From NCBI RefSeq assembly GCF_019083805.1, contig NZ_JAHRDV010000006.1, positions 62,001-126,000 on the forward strand: DNA of 64,000 nt, written 5' to 3'. Shown in pieces: positions 27,724 through 37,233 of the stretch; the stretch's first letter is position 1; each line of letters begins with the position of its first letter. The notes under the pieces are model-generated. The model saw only the letters and a program-made list of their open reading frames with translations, searched no databases and was not told the origin of the DNA. A program made the position numbers and the translations under genes. The stretch is from Acetobacter estunensis (GTDB taxonomy: Bacteria; Pseudomonadota; Alphaproteobacteria; Acetobacterales; Acetobacteraceae).

Positions 27724-30090
27724 ATGACAGAGACTCAGATTCCCCTGACGCAGGATGAACTGACCGCGTTCGAGCGTTGGTGGCGTGCTGCGAATTATCT
27801 GTCGATTGGCCAGATCTATCTGCTTGCCAATCCGCTGCTGCGTGAGCCGCTGGCCCTTGAGCACACCAAGCCCCGTCTGCTTGGCCATTGGGGCACCACG
27901 CCGGGCCTCAATTTTCTCTGGCTGCATCTCAACCGCATCATCCGCCACAGTGGGCAGGATGTGCTGTTTATTGCCGGTCCGGGGCATGGGGCGCCGGGTG
28001 TGGTGGCCAGCACATGGCTGGAAGGCACCTATTCCGAGGTGTTCCCGGAAGTCACGCGCGACGAAGCTGGCATGGGTCGGCTCTTCAAGCAGTTCTCCTT
28101 TCCCGGCGGCATTCCCAGTCATGCGGCTGCGACCACGCCCGGCTCGATCCATGAAGGCGGAGAACTGGGATATTCTCTTTCCCATGCCTATGGCGCCGCG
28201 TTTGATAACCCGGATCTGGTTGTCGCCTGCGTGATCGGGGATGGGGAGGCCGAGACGGGACCGCTCGCCACGTCATGGCATTCCAACAAGTTCCTCGATG
28301 CTGCGCGGGATGGGGCCGTTCTGCCCATTTTGCATCTCAACGGCTACAAGATTGCCAATCCGACAGTGTTGGCGCGCATCCCGCACGCCGAGCTTGAGGC
28401 TCTTCTGCGCGGGTATGGGCATGAGCCCATCTTCGTCGAAGGCGACGATCCGACCTTGATGCATCAGGCGATGGCGGTGGCCATGGACCGTGCCTTCGCC
28501 ATGATCCGTGACATCCAGACACAGGCACGAGGTGGCCATCAGCCGACAGTGCGTCCCGTCTGGCCGATGATCGTCATGCGCAGTCCCAAGGGATGGACAT
28601 GCCCCAAGACGGTGGATGGTCTACGCACGGAAGGCTATTGGCGCGCGCATCAGGTGCCTGTGTCCGATCTGGCGCAGGGAGACCATTTGGCCATTCTGGA
28701 AAAATGGATGCGCTCTTACAGGCCCGAAGAACTGTTTGACGAACAGGGACGGCCACATGCGGACATCCTTGCTCTCGCGCCCGAAGGCACCAAGCGGATG
28801 AGCGCTTCGCCCCATGCCAATGGCGGCCTGTTGCGGCGTCCCCTTCGGCTGCCGGATTATACGCAGCATGCCATTGCCGTCACCGAACCGGGCAAGACCT
28901 GCGCGGAGTCGACGCGCAATCTGGGCAATTGGCTGCGCGATGTGATGATCGCCAATCGCGATCAGGCCAATTTTCGGGTGCTGTCGCCCGATGAGAACAA
29001 TTCCAACCGTCTAAACGCGGTGCTGGACGCCACCAATCGCGCATGGGAGGCTGAGCGTTTCCCGTATGACGACCATCTTGCGCCTGACGGGCGTGTGATG
29101 GAGATCCTTAGTGAGCACACCTGCCAGGGCTGGCTAGAGGGCTATCTCCTGACGGGGCGGCACGGTTTCTTCTCGTGCTATGAGGCGTTCACCCACATCG
29201 TGGACTCGATGGTCAACCAGCACGCCAAATGGTTGAAAACATCGCGCGAGGTGCCGTGGCGACAGCCGATTTCATCGCTGAACTATCTGCTCACTTCGCA
29301 TGTCTGGCGGCAGGATCATAATGGGTTCAGTCATCAGGATCCGGGCTTCCTCGATCATATCGCCACCAAGAAAGGCGAGGTCGCACGCATCTATCTACCG
29401 CCCGATGCCAACACTCTGTTGTGCGTGGCCGATCATTGCCTGCGCACGCGCGACACCATCAATGTGATCGTGGCCGGCAAACAGCCGGAGCTTCAGTGGC
29501 TGGACATGGATGCGGCCATCACGCACGTCACCAAGGGACTGGGGCTGTGGGAGTGGGCCAGCAACGACAAGGGCAACGAGCCGGACGCGGTCATTGCCTG
29601 CGCGGGCGATGTGCCGACGCTCGAGGCGTTGGCGGCCACGAAGCTGATCCGCGAATATCTTCCCGATGTGAAGCTGCGTTTTGTGAATGTGGTGGACCTG
29701 ATGGCGCTCCAGACGCCGGAGCAGCACCCGCATGGCGTACCGGACGAAACCTTCGATGCGCTGTTCACGTGCGACAAGCCGGTGATCTTCGCTTTCCATG
29801 GCTATCCGGCGCTTGTGCATCGCCTGATTTACAAACGGGCCAATGCCGCCAATTTCCACGTCCATGGCTATCAGGAAGAGGGAACGACCACGACGCCGTT
29901 CGACATGACGGTGCTCAACAAGCTGGATCGCTTCCATCTTGTGCTCAACATCGTGCGACGGATTCCCTCGCTGGCGTCCAAGGTGGCGTATGCGGAAGAG
30001 GCGGTACGGGACAAACTGGTCGCGCATCGGCGCTACGTGGACAGTCACGGGCAGGACATGCCCGAAATCCGAAACTGGACGTGGGCATGA
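27724..30090 (+). CDS. Xylulose-5-phosphate/fructose-6-phosphate phosphoketolase
   Basis: A 788-residue thiamine-diphosphate enzyme that cleaves xylulose 5-phosphate (and often fructose 6-phosphate) with phosphate to acetyl phosphate and a shorter sugar phosphate. Motifs are GPGHGAPG, the ThDP site [25 protein letters not shown], and C-terminal [19 protein letters not shown] lies 9 bases before ATG 27724; the frame upstream to 27619 is not family-like. The gene stands alone after a hairpin. Acetic acid bacteria use it to feed acetyl phosphate from the pentose phosphate pathway. Confidence 0.97.
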   Translation: MTETQIPLTQDELTAFERWWRAANYLSIGQIYLLANPLLREPLALEHTKPRLLGHWGTTPGLNFLWLHLNRIIRHSGQDVLFIAGPGHGAPGVVASTWLEGTYSEVFPEVTRDEAGMGRLFKQFSFPGGIPSHAAATTPGSIHEGGELGYSLSHAYGAAFDNPDLVVACVIGDGEAETGPLATSWHSNKFLDAARDGAVLPILHLNGYKIANPTVLARIPHAELEALLRGYGHEPIFVEGDDPTLMHQAMAVAMDRAFAMIRDIQTQARGGHQPTVRPVWPMIVMRSPKGWTCPKTVDGLRTEGYWRAHQVPVSDLAQGDHLAILEKWMRSYRPEELFDEQGRPHADILALAPEGTKRMSASPHANGGLLRRPLRLPDYTQHAIAVTEPGKTCAESTRNLGNWLRDVMIANRDQANFRVLSPDENNSNRLNAVLDATNRAWEAERFPYDDHLAPDGRVMEILSEHTCQGWLEGYLLTGRHGFFSCYEAFTHIVDSMVNQHAKWLKTSREVPWRQPISSLNYLLTSHVWRQDHNGFSHQDPGFLDHIATKKGEVARIYLPPDANTLLCVADHCLRTRDTINVIVAGKQPELQWLDMDAAITHVTKGLGLWEWASNDKGNEPDAVIACAGDVPTLEALAATKLIREYLPDVKLRFVNVVDLMALQTPEQHPHGVPDETFDALFTCDKPVIFAFHGYPALVHRLIYKRANAANFHVHGYQEEGTTTTPFDMTVLNKLDRFHLVLNIVRRIPSLASKVAYAEEAVRDKLVAHRRYVDSHGQDMPEIRNWTWA

Positions 30091-30111
30091 AGACTGCGGG
30101 CCTGAACGTCA

Positions 30112-30136
30112 CGCCTGTCTGTCAGAGGGACAGGCG
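30112..30136. terminator. Hairpin between convergent phosphoketolase and GNAT genes
   Basis: A perfect 8-bp stem (CGCCTGTC / GACAGGCG) with a 9-base loop sits between two genes that face each other, overlapping the last codons of the minus-strand gene. A shared two-way terminator is plausible, but no T run flanks it. Confidence 0.45.
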
Positions 30137-30568
30137 ATAGCGCACGAAGTCATCGGCCTTGATGAATTCGTCATAAAGCCGTCGTGCGGGATTGTCGTTG
30201 CGGGTGTGCCAGTAGAGGCGCGACCAATGGCGCGTGGTCCCCAGATCGATCAGGTCACGGATCAGGGCGCGTCCGATGCCCTGACCGCGTGAAGCTGGAT
30301 CGACGAACAGGTCTTCCAGATAGCACAGCGGGTCTTTCACCCATGTACCTTCGTGGAGGACGTTATTGGTAAAGCCCACAACCTGCCCCCGGGCTTCCGC
30401 AACACGACAGAAAAGCGCGGATTCCGGCGAAAGCAGGCGTTTCCATGTAAAGGCCGTTACCTCTTCGGGAACGGAGGATTCGTAGAACCGGTTGTAACCG
30501 GCCCACAGGTCACGCCATGCCGTCTCATCGGCGGGTTGGGCATCGCGGATTGTCAGGGAGAGAGTCAT
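30122..30568 (-). CDS. GNAT N-acetyltransferase
   Basis: A 148-residue acetyltransferase. The acetyl-CoA pyrophosphate loop is SRGQGIGRALI after the beta-4 strand CYLEDLFVDP, and a C-terminal ARRLYDEF motif follows. The closest pattern is of small-molecule or polyamine/amino-acid acetylating GNATs, but I cannot name a substrate. It is a single gene with its own short upstream region (30569-30615), which holds the inverted repeat TTCGTT/AACGAA at 30580-30600. Confidence 0.88.
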   Translation of the reverse strand: MTLSLTIRDAQPADETAWRDLWAGYNRFYESSVPEEVTAFTWKRLLSPESALFCRVAEARGQVVGFTNNVLHEGTWVKDPLCYLEDLFVDPASRGQGIGRALIRDLIDLGTTRHWSRLYWHTRNDNPARRLYDEFIKADDFVRYRLSL

Positions 30569-30615
30569 CGTGTCCCATTTTCGTTCGGTTTCGAAACGAA
30601 TACGATGACGTATAT

Positions 30616-30652
30616 GGCTGGAATGGCAAGGGAGGCTCCTGCCATTCCAGCC
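30616..30652. terminator. Perfect 13-bp hairpin after the TSCPD gene
   Basis: GGCTGGAATGGCA and TGCCATTCCAGCC pair perfectly around an 11-base loop. Read on the minus strand it begins 6 bases after the stop of the TSCPD gene, as a terminator would, but no T run follows. It also lies just upstream of the GNAT gene. Confidence 0.55.
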
Positions 30653-30658
30653 GAAAAG

Positions 30659-32257
30659 TCAGCTCACCAGACGCAGGCCGCGCCGTCGATCTCCCGGTGA
30701 ACGCGGACCGCCCGGACCGTCTGGAGGCGGTTCGTCGAAGGGCAGGAAAGGGGAGGCGGCGTGTTCGGCGTCCTCATGCGGCGCGTCCGGCATCCGGCGG
30801 TGCAGATAGATGTTGGACAGCGCGCGAAACGCATAATCCAGAATGGATGTGGCATAAGCCGCGACCGGGTCGCCTTCCACGGTGCCGGCTGGTCCGAAAC
30901 AGGAATAAGCGAAGCGTTCGACATATTCTTCCAGCGGCGCGCCATATTGCAGACCCACGCTGACCGCTTCGCTGAAGCTTTCCATCAGGCCACGCACCAT
31001 GGCGCTTTCGCGCGCGGGCGTGAGCGCGATTTCACCCACCGTGCCGTCTTCATATTCCGCCGTGCGCAGGAACAGGCGATGCCCCCCCACGGAGGTTTTC
31101 TGGGCGATGCCGGTGTGGCGCTCGGGAAGAGGCCGAATGACACCACGGGGCAGAACGCGCGGCATGGGGCTGCTGATCGGATCGGGTCGTGCGGGCACAC
31201 GGTCCACGAAACCGGCAAGAGCACGATACATCCGCATATGCGCGTCCGGGCCGGGCAATGGCAGAGGCATCTCGCCTGCCAGAGCGGAGGCGAGGGCGGC
31301 TTCGACCGTCAGACCGCGCGCGGCGAGGCGGGCCAGCGTGCTGACGGCCAGTTGCCCATCTGAGCGCAAAAGCGAAAAGACGGGGGCGATTCCACAGGCC
31401 TCGCAGCCGAGAAGGGCGTCGATCGGACCGGGTGAGGAAAACCCGGTCTCGACACGGGCTTCCGGCGTGTCGGTTTCCACGGCGGCGCGTGACCACGCAT
31501 CGCGCATCACGGCGGCGAGGCCGGGAACGACCTGACGATGAGGTGTCAGCGGCAGATTGTCGCCACCCGTGCCTTCGCGTGCCACCAGCGTGGTGAGCGC
31601 CGTCAGGGAGCAGGCGGCGTCTCGCCCCTGATCGCTGTCGTAGTCGAAGCCGAGGGCCGCGAGACAGGCGTCAAGGTTGGTCAGCAGAAGTTCGCCCGCG
31701 ACCGGCTGAGGCTCACCCAACGGGAGACCGAGCGCGTCGTCGGGCTGTGTCCGCTGTTCCGCTGCTGTGAACAGATCGAGCGGCAGTTCGCCATTGCGGC
31801 GGTCGGCCCGGGCTTTCGAGTCCGTGCGCAGAGCGAGACAGAGCAGGCGCAGCGCCGCGACAAAAGCGTCACCCGCAAAACCCTGATCCGGCAGGACAAA
31901 GGCGGCAAGGTTGATGACGAAGCCCGGTCGGCGGTCGAGCGCTCCGTGCCATACTGAGAGTGTGGGCGATGCCTGCCGCAGCATGAGCAGCCATGCGAGC
32001 GAGCGGCCGCTAATCGCGTTGCTTCCAGCGGCCCCGCCGTTTTCGCTTGCGATATCGGCGGCAAAGCGCTCGATCCAGCGGGTGGACTCGTCCGGCAGCC
32101 GTATGGTTCCGGTCCCGGGAATCATCCCGGCCAAGGCCGATGCGGCTTCATCCTCCCAGTCCTCGGGCAGCGTGACCTCGCGTGCGGGGGCATCGGGATC
32201 GGGGGTGGCCATGACGGTGCGTAGAGGCACACCATCCCAGTAGCGTCGAGCGTTCAT
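30659..32257 (-). CDS. TSCPD-domain protein resembling part of NrdJ
   Basis: A 532-residue protein. Its C-terminal part (about residues 360-500) has the TSCPD pattern found at the end of B12-dependent ribonucleotide reductases: TVGEIALTPARESA, EAVSVGLQYGAPLEEYV and ATSILDYAFRALSNIYL. The N-terminal EVTLPEDWEDEAA also resembles NrdJ. The radical and thiyl-site core (the finger-loop Cys and the NCGE-type motifs) is absent, so reductase activity is unlikely. I chose ATG 32257; the frame is open to 32458 without similarity. It is divergent from the NDUFA12 gene. Confidence 0.85.
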   Translation of the reverse strand: MNARRYWDGVPLRTVMATPDPDAPAREVTLPEDWEDEAASALAGMIPGTGTIRLPDESTRWIERFAADIASENGGAAGSNAISGRSLAWLLMLRQASPTLSVWHGALDRRPGFVINLAAFVLPDQGFAGDAFVAALRLLCLALRTDSKARADRRNGELPLDLFTAAEQRTQPDDALGLPLGEPQPVAGELLLTNLDACLAALGFDYDSDQGRDAACSLTALTTLVAREGTGGDNLPLTPHRQVVPGLAAVMRDAWSRAAVETDTPEARVETGFSSPGPIDALLGCEACGIAPVFSLLRSDGQLAVSTLARLAARGLTVEAALASALAGEMPLPLPGPDAHMRMYRALAGFVDRVPARPDPISSPMPRVLPRGVIRPLPERHTGIAQKTSVGGHRLFLRTAEYEDGTVGEIALTPARESAMVRGLMESFSEAVSVGLQYGAPLEEYVERFAYSCFGPAGTVEGDPVAAYATSILDYAFRALSNIYLHRRMPDAPHEDAEHAASPFLPFDEPPPDGPGGPRSPGDRRRGLRLVS

Positions 32258-32441
32258 GAGAGAGAGCTTATCGCTCCCCTCCGGCTTCCCGGAAGGAGGG
32301 GGAGTGGAGGATTGCGGGGAGAGGATACTCCGCAAAGCGGGGATATGGGGGATAACTTTCGTCGTCCCTGCTCGGCAGAACGTGAACGTGCCCAGAAACC
32401 GGGAGATGGACGTCTTTGCCCTGCGGTCGTATGGTTGAGAT

Positions 32442-32810
32442 ATGACGACGCTCGGCACTCTTCTTCATACGCGCCTGCATGGACGCCTTGTGGGCAAGGA
32501 CAACGACGGACGCGCCTACTATGAGTCGCGCCGCCCGACCCGCAAGGGTGGGGGCGAGGAGCGCTACGAGCGCTGGGTAATCTACAACAAAGGTGAGGAT
32601 GGCTCCGCTGTTCCGCCGGAGTGGTGGAACTGGATACATCACGTCGAGGACAAGCCGATCCCGATGGAGGCACGCAAGCCGTGGCAGTTGCCCGCGCAGC
32701 CCAATCTGACAGGCACGGCTGCGGCCTATCGTCCGCCCGGCAGTCTGTATGCTCAGGCCCAGCGTCCCGCCGCGACCGGTGATTACGAAGCGTGGACTCC
32801 CGAAGACTGA
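32442..32810 (+). CDS. NDUFA12-family complex I accessory subunit
   Basis: A 122-residue homologue of the mitochondrial NDUFA12 (17.2 kDa) subunit, an accessory protein of alphaproteobacterial NADH dehydrogenase. Typical motifs are LVGKDNDGRAYYESR, RWVIYNKGEDGS, VPPEWWNWIHHVED and the proline-rich tail with HxP-like PNLTGTAAAYRPPGS. The gene opens a same-strand group with mlaD and DUF2155, an order known in alphaproteobacteria. Confidence 0.94.
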   Translation: MTTLGTLLHTRLHGRLVGKDNDGRAYYESRRPTRKGGGEERYERWVIYNKGEDGSAVPPEWWNWIHHVEDKPIPMEARKPWQLPAQPNLTGTAAAYRPPGSLYAQAQRPAATGDYEAWTPED

Positions 32811-32908
32811 GCCTCTTTCCGGCTTGCGGCTGAAAGGTCGGGCTTCTGCGTTGCTCTTTGGGCCGCCTCCGTGGATGATGCGGCCCATCGGGTACTGTAG
32901 AAAGCGTG

Positions 32909-33481
32909 ATGATGTCCGTTTCAACCACTTCCAGTTCCGCCGTCGCAGCGGCGCCGTTGCGGTCTTCGCGTTCGACGCTGGAGTTGCTGGCGGGTTTCGC
33001 CACAATGGGCGTTCTTGTCGTCATGCTGGCGTTCGCGGTGCTCGGAACGGGCCGCAAGAGTGACACAGGTTATCGGCTCACGGCCGGATTCTCTCATGTA
33101 GACGGGCTGGATGTCGGTTCCGACGTGCGGCTAGCCGGCATCACGGTGGGTCATGTCATGGCGCAGACCGTGGACCCGAAGACCTTTCAGGCGCGCGTGA
33201 GTTTTACCGTGCGGCCCGATGTGCAGCTTCCGATCGATACGGCGGCGATCATCACGAGCGACAGTCTGCTGGGCGGCAAATATATTGCGCTTTCCCCCGG
33301 AGGAGACACGCGGCTGTTGAAAGATGGTGGCAGTCTTTCCGAGACCCAAGGCTCGATCAGTCTTGAGCAGCTTCTGAGCAAGTTCATCTTCTCCGTGACG
33401 GACACACTCACGCAGGCCAACAAGGCGAAAGGTGCTGCGGCAGGTGCTGCTTCTGCGGGGAGTGGCGGAGACCTGCCCTGA
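32909..33481 (+). CDS. mlaD: MlaD-like phospholipid-binding MCE protein
   Basis: About 190 residues. One N-terminal membrane anchor (about residues 25-46) precedes a single MCE domain (about 50-130) with TAGFSHVDGLDVGSDVRLAGITVG and SDSLLGGKYIALSPGG, then a Gly/Ala-rich end. MlaD is the periplasmic component of the Mla system that moves phospholipids between the membranes. The MlaE and MlaF partners are not adjacent. GTG 32906 and ATG 32909 or 32912 are equivalent candidate starts. The stop overlaps the next ATG by one base. Confidence 0.92.
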   Translation: MMSVSTTSSSAVAAAPLRSSRSTLELLAGFATMGVLVVMLAFAVLGTGRKSDTGYRLTAGFSHVDGLDVGSDVRLAGITVGHVMAQTVDPKTFQARVSFTVRPDVQLPIDTAAIITSDSLLGGKYIALSPGGDTRLLKDGGSLSETQGSISLEQLLSKFIFSVTDTLTQANKAKGAAAGAASAGSGGDLP

Positions 33482-33696
33482 TGGACACACCCACAATCTG
33501 GCCCCAGTCCGATGGTACGCCTGTTTCCTGCACGGAAAAGCTGCTGGTCCTGCGGGAAAACTGGGAAGAGCTGCGTGACGTGATGCGCGACGCTTTCGAG
33601 GACGCGGTGCTTATGGGTGTCGATGAGGCGGCGATGCGGCGCCTGCTCGGGGACATGGTGGCCGGGCTGGCCAGCCCCCGTGCCGGATCGCAGTAA
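33481..33696 (+). CDS. Small acidic protein coupled to mlaD, unknown
   Basis: A 71-residue, mostly helical, soluble protein. It starts in the mlaD stop (TGATG) and ends 14 bp before the DUF2155 gene. The sequence shows an amphipathic helix ENWEELRDVMRDAFEDAVLMGV and a second short helix with RRLLGDMVAG. No signal peptide is present. I do not recognise a family. The tight coupling suggests it is real and works with its neighbours. Confidence 0.65.
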   Translation: MDTPTIWPQSDGTPVSCTEKLLVLRENWEELRDVMRDAFEDAVLMGVDEAAMRRLLGDMVAGLASPRAGSQ

Positions 33697-33710
33697 GGAA
33701 ACGGAACACG

Positions 33711-34280
33711 ATGCGCGGAATACGACGGGCGGCTCTGGCGGCGTTGACGCTGGCTGGAAACATGGGGTTGGCTTTGGCGGCCGCACCGCTGGCACCTCCG
33801 GCGATGTATCCTGCGGATACGTGGCAGGGACGGGACACGGCTGTGCTGCGGGTGCTCAACCGGTTGGATTCCCATGTGCAGACCCTCACTGTTCAGGCGG
33901 GTAGCACGACGCACTATGAAACACTGGAGATCGGTGTTGCGCGCTGTCTTCAGCAGGCGCCCACATTACGGCCCGATGCTGCGGCATGGCTGGATATTCA
34001 GGACACACGACCGCAAGGCGCGGTTTTTCATGGATGGATGCTGGCCGGAGAACCTTCGGTGGGGATTCTCGAAAGCCCGATCTACGATGTTCGGATTGTG
34101 ACCTGTCAGGGCAACGAAGTGCTTCCGCCGCTGGAGCAGCCCAAGGTTCCCGTTCTGCCCGGTAAGGAGGCGGGTTCAGAGGACAACACAGCGGTCCTCC
34201 CGTCCGCTCCTTCACCACAGAGTGGTTCATCCGCCAATGAACTCAATGAAAACGATACGGGTGGCGACGCACCGCCGTGA
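33711..34280 (+). CDS. DUF2155 periplasmic protein
   Basis: A 189-residue secreted protein with a signal peptide (residues 1-24, ending LALAA). The DUF2155 core covers about residues 40-135, with VLRVLNRLDSHVQTL, two Cys (in VARCLQ and VTCQ) that could form a disulfide, and FHGWMLAGEPSVGILESPIYDV. The C-terminal 50 residues are Pro/Ser/Asn-rich and disordered. In alphaproteobacteria DUF2155 commonly sits beside NDUFA12 and MlaD genes, as here. Its function is unknown. Confidence 0.9.
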   Translation: MRGIRRAALAALTLAGNMGLALAAAPLAPPAMYPADTWQGRDTAVLRVLNRLDSHVQTLTVQAGSTTHYETLEIGVARCLQQAPTLRPDAAAWLDIQDTRPQGAVFHGWMLAGEPSVGILESPIYDVRIVTCQGNEVLPPLEQPKVPVLPGKEAGSEDNTAVLPSAPSPQSGSSANELNENDTGGDAPP

Positions 34281-34488
34281 TGCGGGACATGGAAATGCGG
34301 CCTGTTTACGTAATGACAGTGAAGATGTGATGATCTCTCGTTCTGGTGAAGGCGGGGCGGGGTTGCGGTAACGCCCTTGCTGCCATCGGGGGTGTCCGGC
34401 ATGCTGGCCGCTCTCCTGCTGCGACGAATCCCCGGCTCGTTCCGGGACCCGTGAAGCGCCAAGGCGTGAACGGTTTCGCCGTGGTGGC

Positions 34489-35295
34489 ATGACTGGCACG
34501 CAGAGGAGCACTCGATCCGTGGTCGTTTCGACGCAAGACACGCCTCCCCCCCCGCAGCCACCTTTGTCGCGGGAACATTTGCCACTCGACCGGGTGGCGT
34601 TTCTTTTTGATTTTGACGGTACGCTGGTGGATATCGCTCCCACGCCGGAGTCCGTCGTGGTGCCTCCCGGCCTTAAGGAAGCCCTTGTCCGTCTGCGGGA
34701 CGCCTGCGGAGGCGCGCTGGCCGTCATCAGCGGACGGCCGATCGATCAGGTCGATCATTTCCTGCCGAACATTCCGTTTGCCGTGGCCGGGGAACATGGC
34801 ATCGCCATCCGTCATCGCCCGGACGGACCGATCGAGCGCGCGGCACTTCCGGCTGTGCCAAGCGAGTGGATCCGACAGGCGCAGGACCTCGTGGCGTCTT
34901 TTCCCGGCACACGTCTGGAACGAAAAGTCGGCGGTTTCGTTTTACATTATCGTGCCGCGCCCGAGGCGCAGGGGCAGCTCAAGAAGGCCGCCGACGCGTG
35001 GGTGGAGCCGACCGGCGGGCAGTTCCATGTGCAGGCCGCCAAGATGGCCTGGGAAATCCGACCGGCAGGCGTGGACAAGGGATATGCCGTGGAGGTTCTC
35101 ATGGAGGACGCTCCGTTCGCAGGTCGCAGGCCGGTCTTCGTCGGGGACGATGTGACCGATGAAGACGGCATCCGCGAGGCGGTCCGGCTTGGTGGTGCGG
35201 GATATCGCATCGGCACCGATTTCCCCACACCCGCTGCGTTTCGCGCGTGGATTGCATCCCTCGTGCCGGCTCCGGCCAGCACCGGCAAGGAGTGA
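34489..35295 (+). CDS. otsB: Trehalose-6-phosphate phosphatase OtsB
   Basis: A 268-residue HAD-superfamily phosphatase that releases trehalose from trehalose 6-phosphate. Nucleophile Asp41 and acid Asp43 lie in FLFDFDGTLVDIAP, motif II is VISGRP, and the C-terminal GDDVTDEDGI binds Mg. The first 30 residues are a Pro-rich extension. It is 2 bp upstream of otsA in the phosphatase-first order. The 208-bp region before it (34281-34488) shows no clear promoter or RNA. Confidence 0.96.
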   Translation: MTGTQRSTRSVVVSTQDTPPPPQPPLSREHLPLDRVAFLFDFDGTLVDIAPTPESVVVPPGLKEALVRLRDACGGALAVISGRPIDQVDHFLPNIPFAVAGEHGIAIRHRPDGPIERAALPAVPSEWIRQAQDLVASFPGTRLERKVGGFVLHYRAAPEAQGQLKKAADAWVEPTGGQFHVQAAKMAWEIRPAGVDKGYAVEVLMEDAPFAGRRPVFVGDDVTDEDGIREAVRLGGAGYRIGTDFPTPAAFRAWIASLVPAPASTGKE

Positions 35296-35297
35296 AC

Positions 35298-36659
35298 ATG
35301 GGACGACTGGTCATAGTATCGAATCGCGTGCCGGATCCGCGCGAGCGCAATCAGCCGGCTGGCGGTCTGGCCGTCGGTCTGGCGGATGCGCTGCGCGATG
35401 AGCCCAGCACGCTGTGGTTCGGCTGGTCGGGACATAAGAGCGAGGCGGGAGAGGGAGATCCGGAACCCCAACTTGAGACATATGGCAAGGTGACCTACGC
35501 CACCGTGCCGCTCACGCCCGCGCAGCATTACGGCTATTATCAGCGGTTTTCCAACGCCATCCTCTGGCCGCTGTGTCATTACCGTCTCGGTCTGATGAAT
35601 TATTGCCGCAAGGACTGGCAGGAATATCTGGAGGTTAACCGGATGTTCGCCCGGCAGCTCAAGCCGCTGCTTAAGCCGGGCGATGTCATCTGGGTGCAGG
35701 ATTATCATCTCTTTCCGCTGGGACAGGAACTGCGCAATCTGGGTGTGAATGTGCCCATCGGTTTTTTCCTGCATATTCCCTTTCCACCATGGAGCCTGTT
35801 CCGCGCGCTTCCGCCGGCGACAGCCCTTCTCCATGACATGCAGGCCTATGATCTCATTGGCGTGCAGACGGATGAGGATGCGGGTAATCTGCGCGAAAAC
35901 CTGAAGGCGGCGGGTTACAATCATCCTGCCCGCGTCGTTGCCTGTCCGATCGGCATCGATCCCATAAAGTTCGGGGAGACGGCGGCCAACGCCTATGAGG
36001 GAGAGCCGATACAGCGTCTACGGGGCAGCCTGCATGATGAACCGCTCATCATCGGTGTGGACCGACTGGACTATTCCAAAGGGCTGGAAGAGCGCTTCCT
36101 TGGCTATGAGCGGTTGCTCACCCGCTATCCCGAACACCATCGGCATGTGACCTATCTTCAGGTGACGCCGGTTTCGCGCGGGGAAGTGGAGGAATATCGG
36201 CAGTTGCGCCGCCAGCTCGATGAGACGGTGGGGCGCATCAACGGAGCCTTCGCCGCGTCTGACTGGACTCCCATCCGCTACCTTACGCGCCCTGTGCCGC
36301 GTGAGGTTCTGGCGGGGTTCTATCGTCTGGCCGATGTGGGGCTGGTCACGCCCCTGCGTGACGGGATGAATCTGGTCGCGAAGGAATATGTCGCGGCACA
36401 GGATCCGCAGGATCCGGGTGTTCTGGTGTTGTCCCGTCTGGCGGGCGCGGCGCCGGAATTGAGTCAGGCATTGCTGGTCAATCCGCACGATGCGGATGAC
36501 ATCGCCGAAGCCCTGCATCGGGCGCTGACCATGACACGGGAGGAGCGTCAGCAGCGCTGGACAGGACTCAACACCGAAGTGTGCAGCACCACGGCCGAGA
36601 CATGGTCGCGGGACTTCCTGCATGCGCTTCACTCCTCGCGGCGGGAAGCGACGGCTTGA
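35298..36659 (+). CDS. otsA: Trehalose-6-phosphate synthase OtsA
   Basis: A 453-residue GT20 enzyme that makes trehalose 6-phosphate from UDP- or ADP-glucose and glucose 6-phosphate. Signs are VSNRVPDPR, the PAGGLAVGL glycine loop, VIWVQDYHLFPLG, HIPFPPWSLFRALP, VDRLDYSKGLEER (Arg/Lys for nucleotide phosphates) and PLRDGMNLVAKEYVA. An AAGGAG site 5 bases before ATG 35298 sets the start. With otsB it gives a complete pathway for an osmo- or desiccation protectant. Confidence 0.97.
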   Translation: MGRLVIVSNRVPDPRERNQPAGGLAVGLADALRDEPSTLWFGWSGHKSEAGEGDPEPQLETYGKVTYATVPLTPAQHYGYYQRFSNAILWPLCHYRLGLMNYCRKDWQEYLEVNRMFARQLKPLLKPGDVIWVQDYHLFPLGQELRNLGVNVPIGFFLHIPFPPWSLFRALPPATALLHDMQAYDLIGVQTDEDAGNLRENLKAAGYNHPARVVACPIGIDPIKFGETAANAYEGEPIQRLRGSLHDEPLIIGVDRLDYSKGLEERFLGYERLLTRYPEHHRHVTYLQVTPVSRGEVEEYRQLRRQLDETVGRINGAFAASDWTPIRYLTRPVPREVLAGFYRLADVGLVTPLRDGMNLVAKEYVAAQDPQDPGVLVLSRLAGAAPELSQALLVNPHDADDIAEALHRALTMTREERQQRWTGLNTEVCSTTAETWSRDFLHALHSSRREATA

Positions 36660-36690
36660 CCGTTTCGGCAGGACAGGCGAAGGGGCGTGG

Positions 36691-37233
36691 ATGAGTCTCA
36701 CACCGCGTCGTCGTATCTTCACTCGTGTGGAACGGGGGCCTGTGCGCCTGCCGGGCCTTCTTCTCGTGCTGGCTGGCGTGGCGGCACTGGGAATGGTCTG
36801 GTGGGTGCAGGACGGTCTCGGCATCATGCCGTGCGCTTTGTGCCTGTGGGAGCGCTGGCCATGGCGGATCGTGCTCGGACTGGGCGTGCTGTCGCTACTG
36901 GTTCCGCGCCGCTGGGCGCGTTCGGTGGCGTGGATGGGTATCCCGCCGCTGATTGCCGATCTGGCTCTGTGTGTGATCCACGCAGGGGTGGAATGGAAGT
37001 TCTGGCCCAGCCCATTGCCGGAATGTATGGGGCCGCACCTGCAGGGACAGACCATGGCGGAGCGCCTGGCGTCCATGCCGCTGCGGCCCGGTAAGCCGTG
37101 CGATACGCCGACCTACCTGTTCGACTGGCTGCCAGTATCCCTCACGGTAATGGAGGGACTGGCTGCCGTGGTCGTGCTGACGCTATTGCTTGGGCTTCTC
37201 CTTAGGGCTGACGGCGGCCGAACAGCAGGCTGA
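36691..37233 (+). CDS. DsbB-family disulfide bond formation protein
   Basis: A 180-residue inner-membrane protein with four predicted helices. The first redox pair is Cys48-Ala-Leu-Cys51 in the [12 protein letters not shown] loop, and the second periplasmic pair is Cys112 and Cys137. This matches DsbB, which passes electrons from DsbA to quinone. A GAAGGGG site lies 6 bases before ATG 36691, so I favour it over the in-frame start at 36622 inside otsA. Its 3' end overlaps the convergent small gene by 32 bp. Confidence 0.92.
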   Translation: MSLTPRRRIFTRVERGPVRLPGLLLVLAGVAALGMVWWVQDGLGIMPCALCLWERWPWRIVLGLGVLSLLVPRRWARSVAWMGIPPLIADLALCVIHAGVEWKFWPSPLPECMGPHLQGQTMAERLASMPLRPGKPCDTPTYLFDWLPVSLTVMEGLAAVVVLTLLLGLLLRADGGRTAG

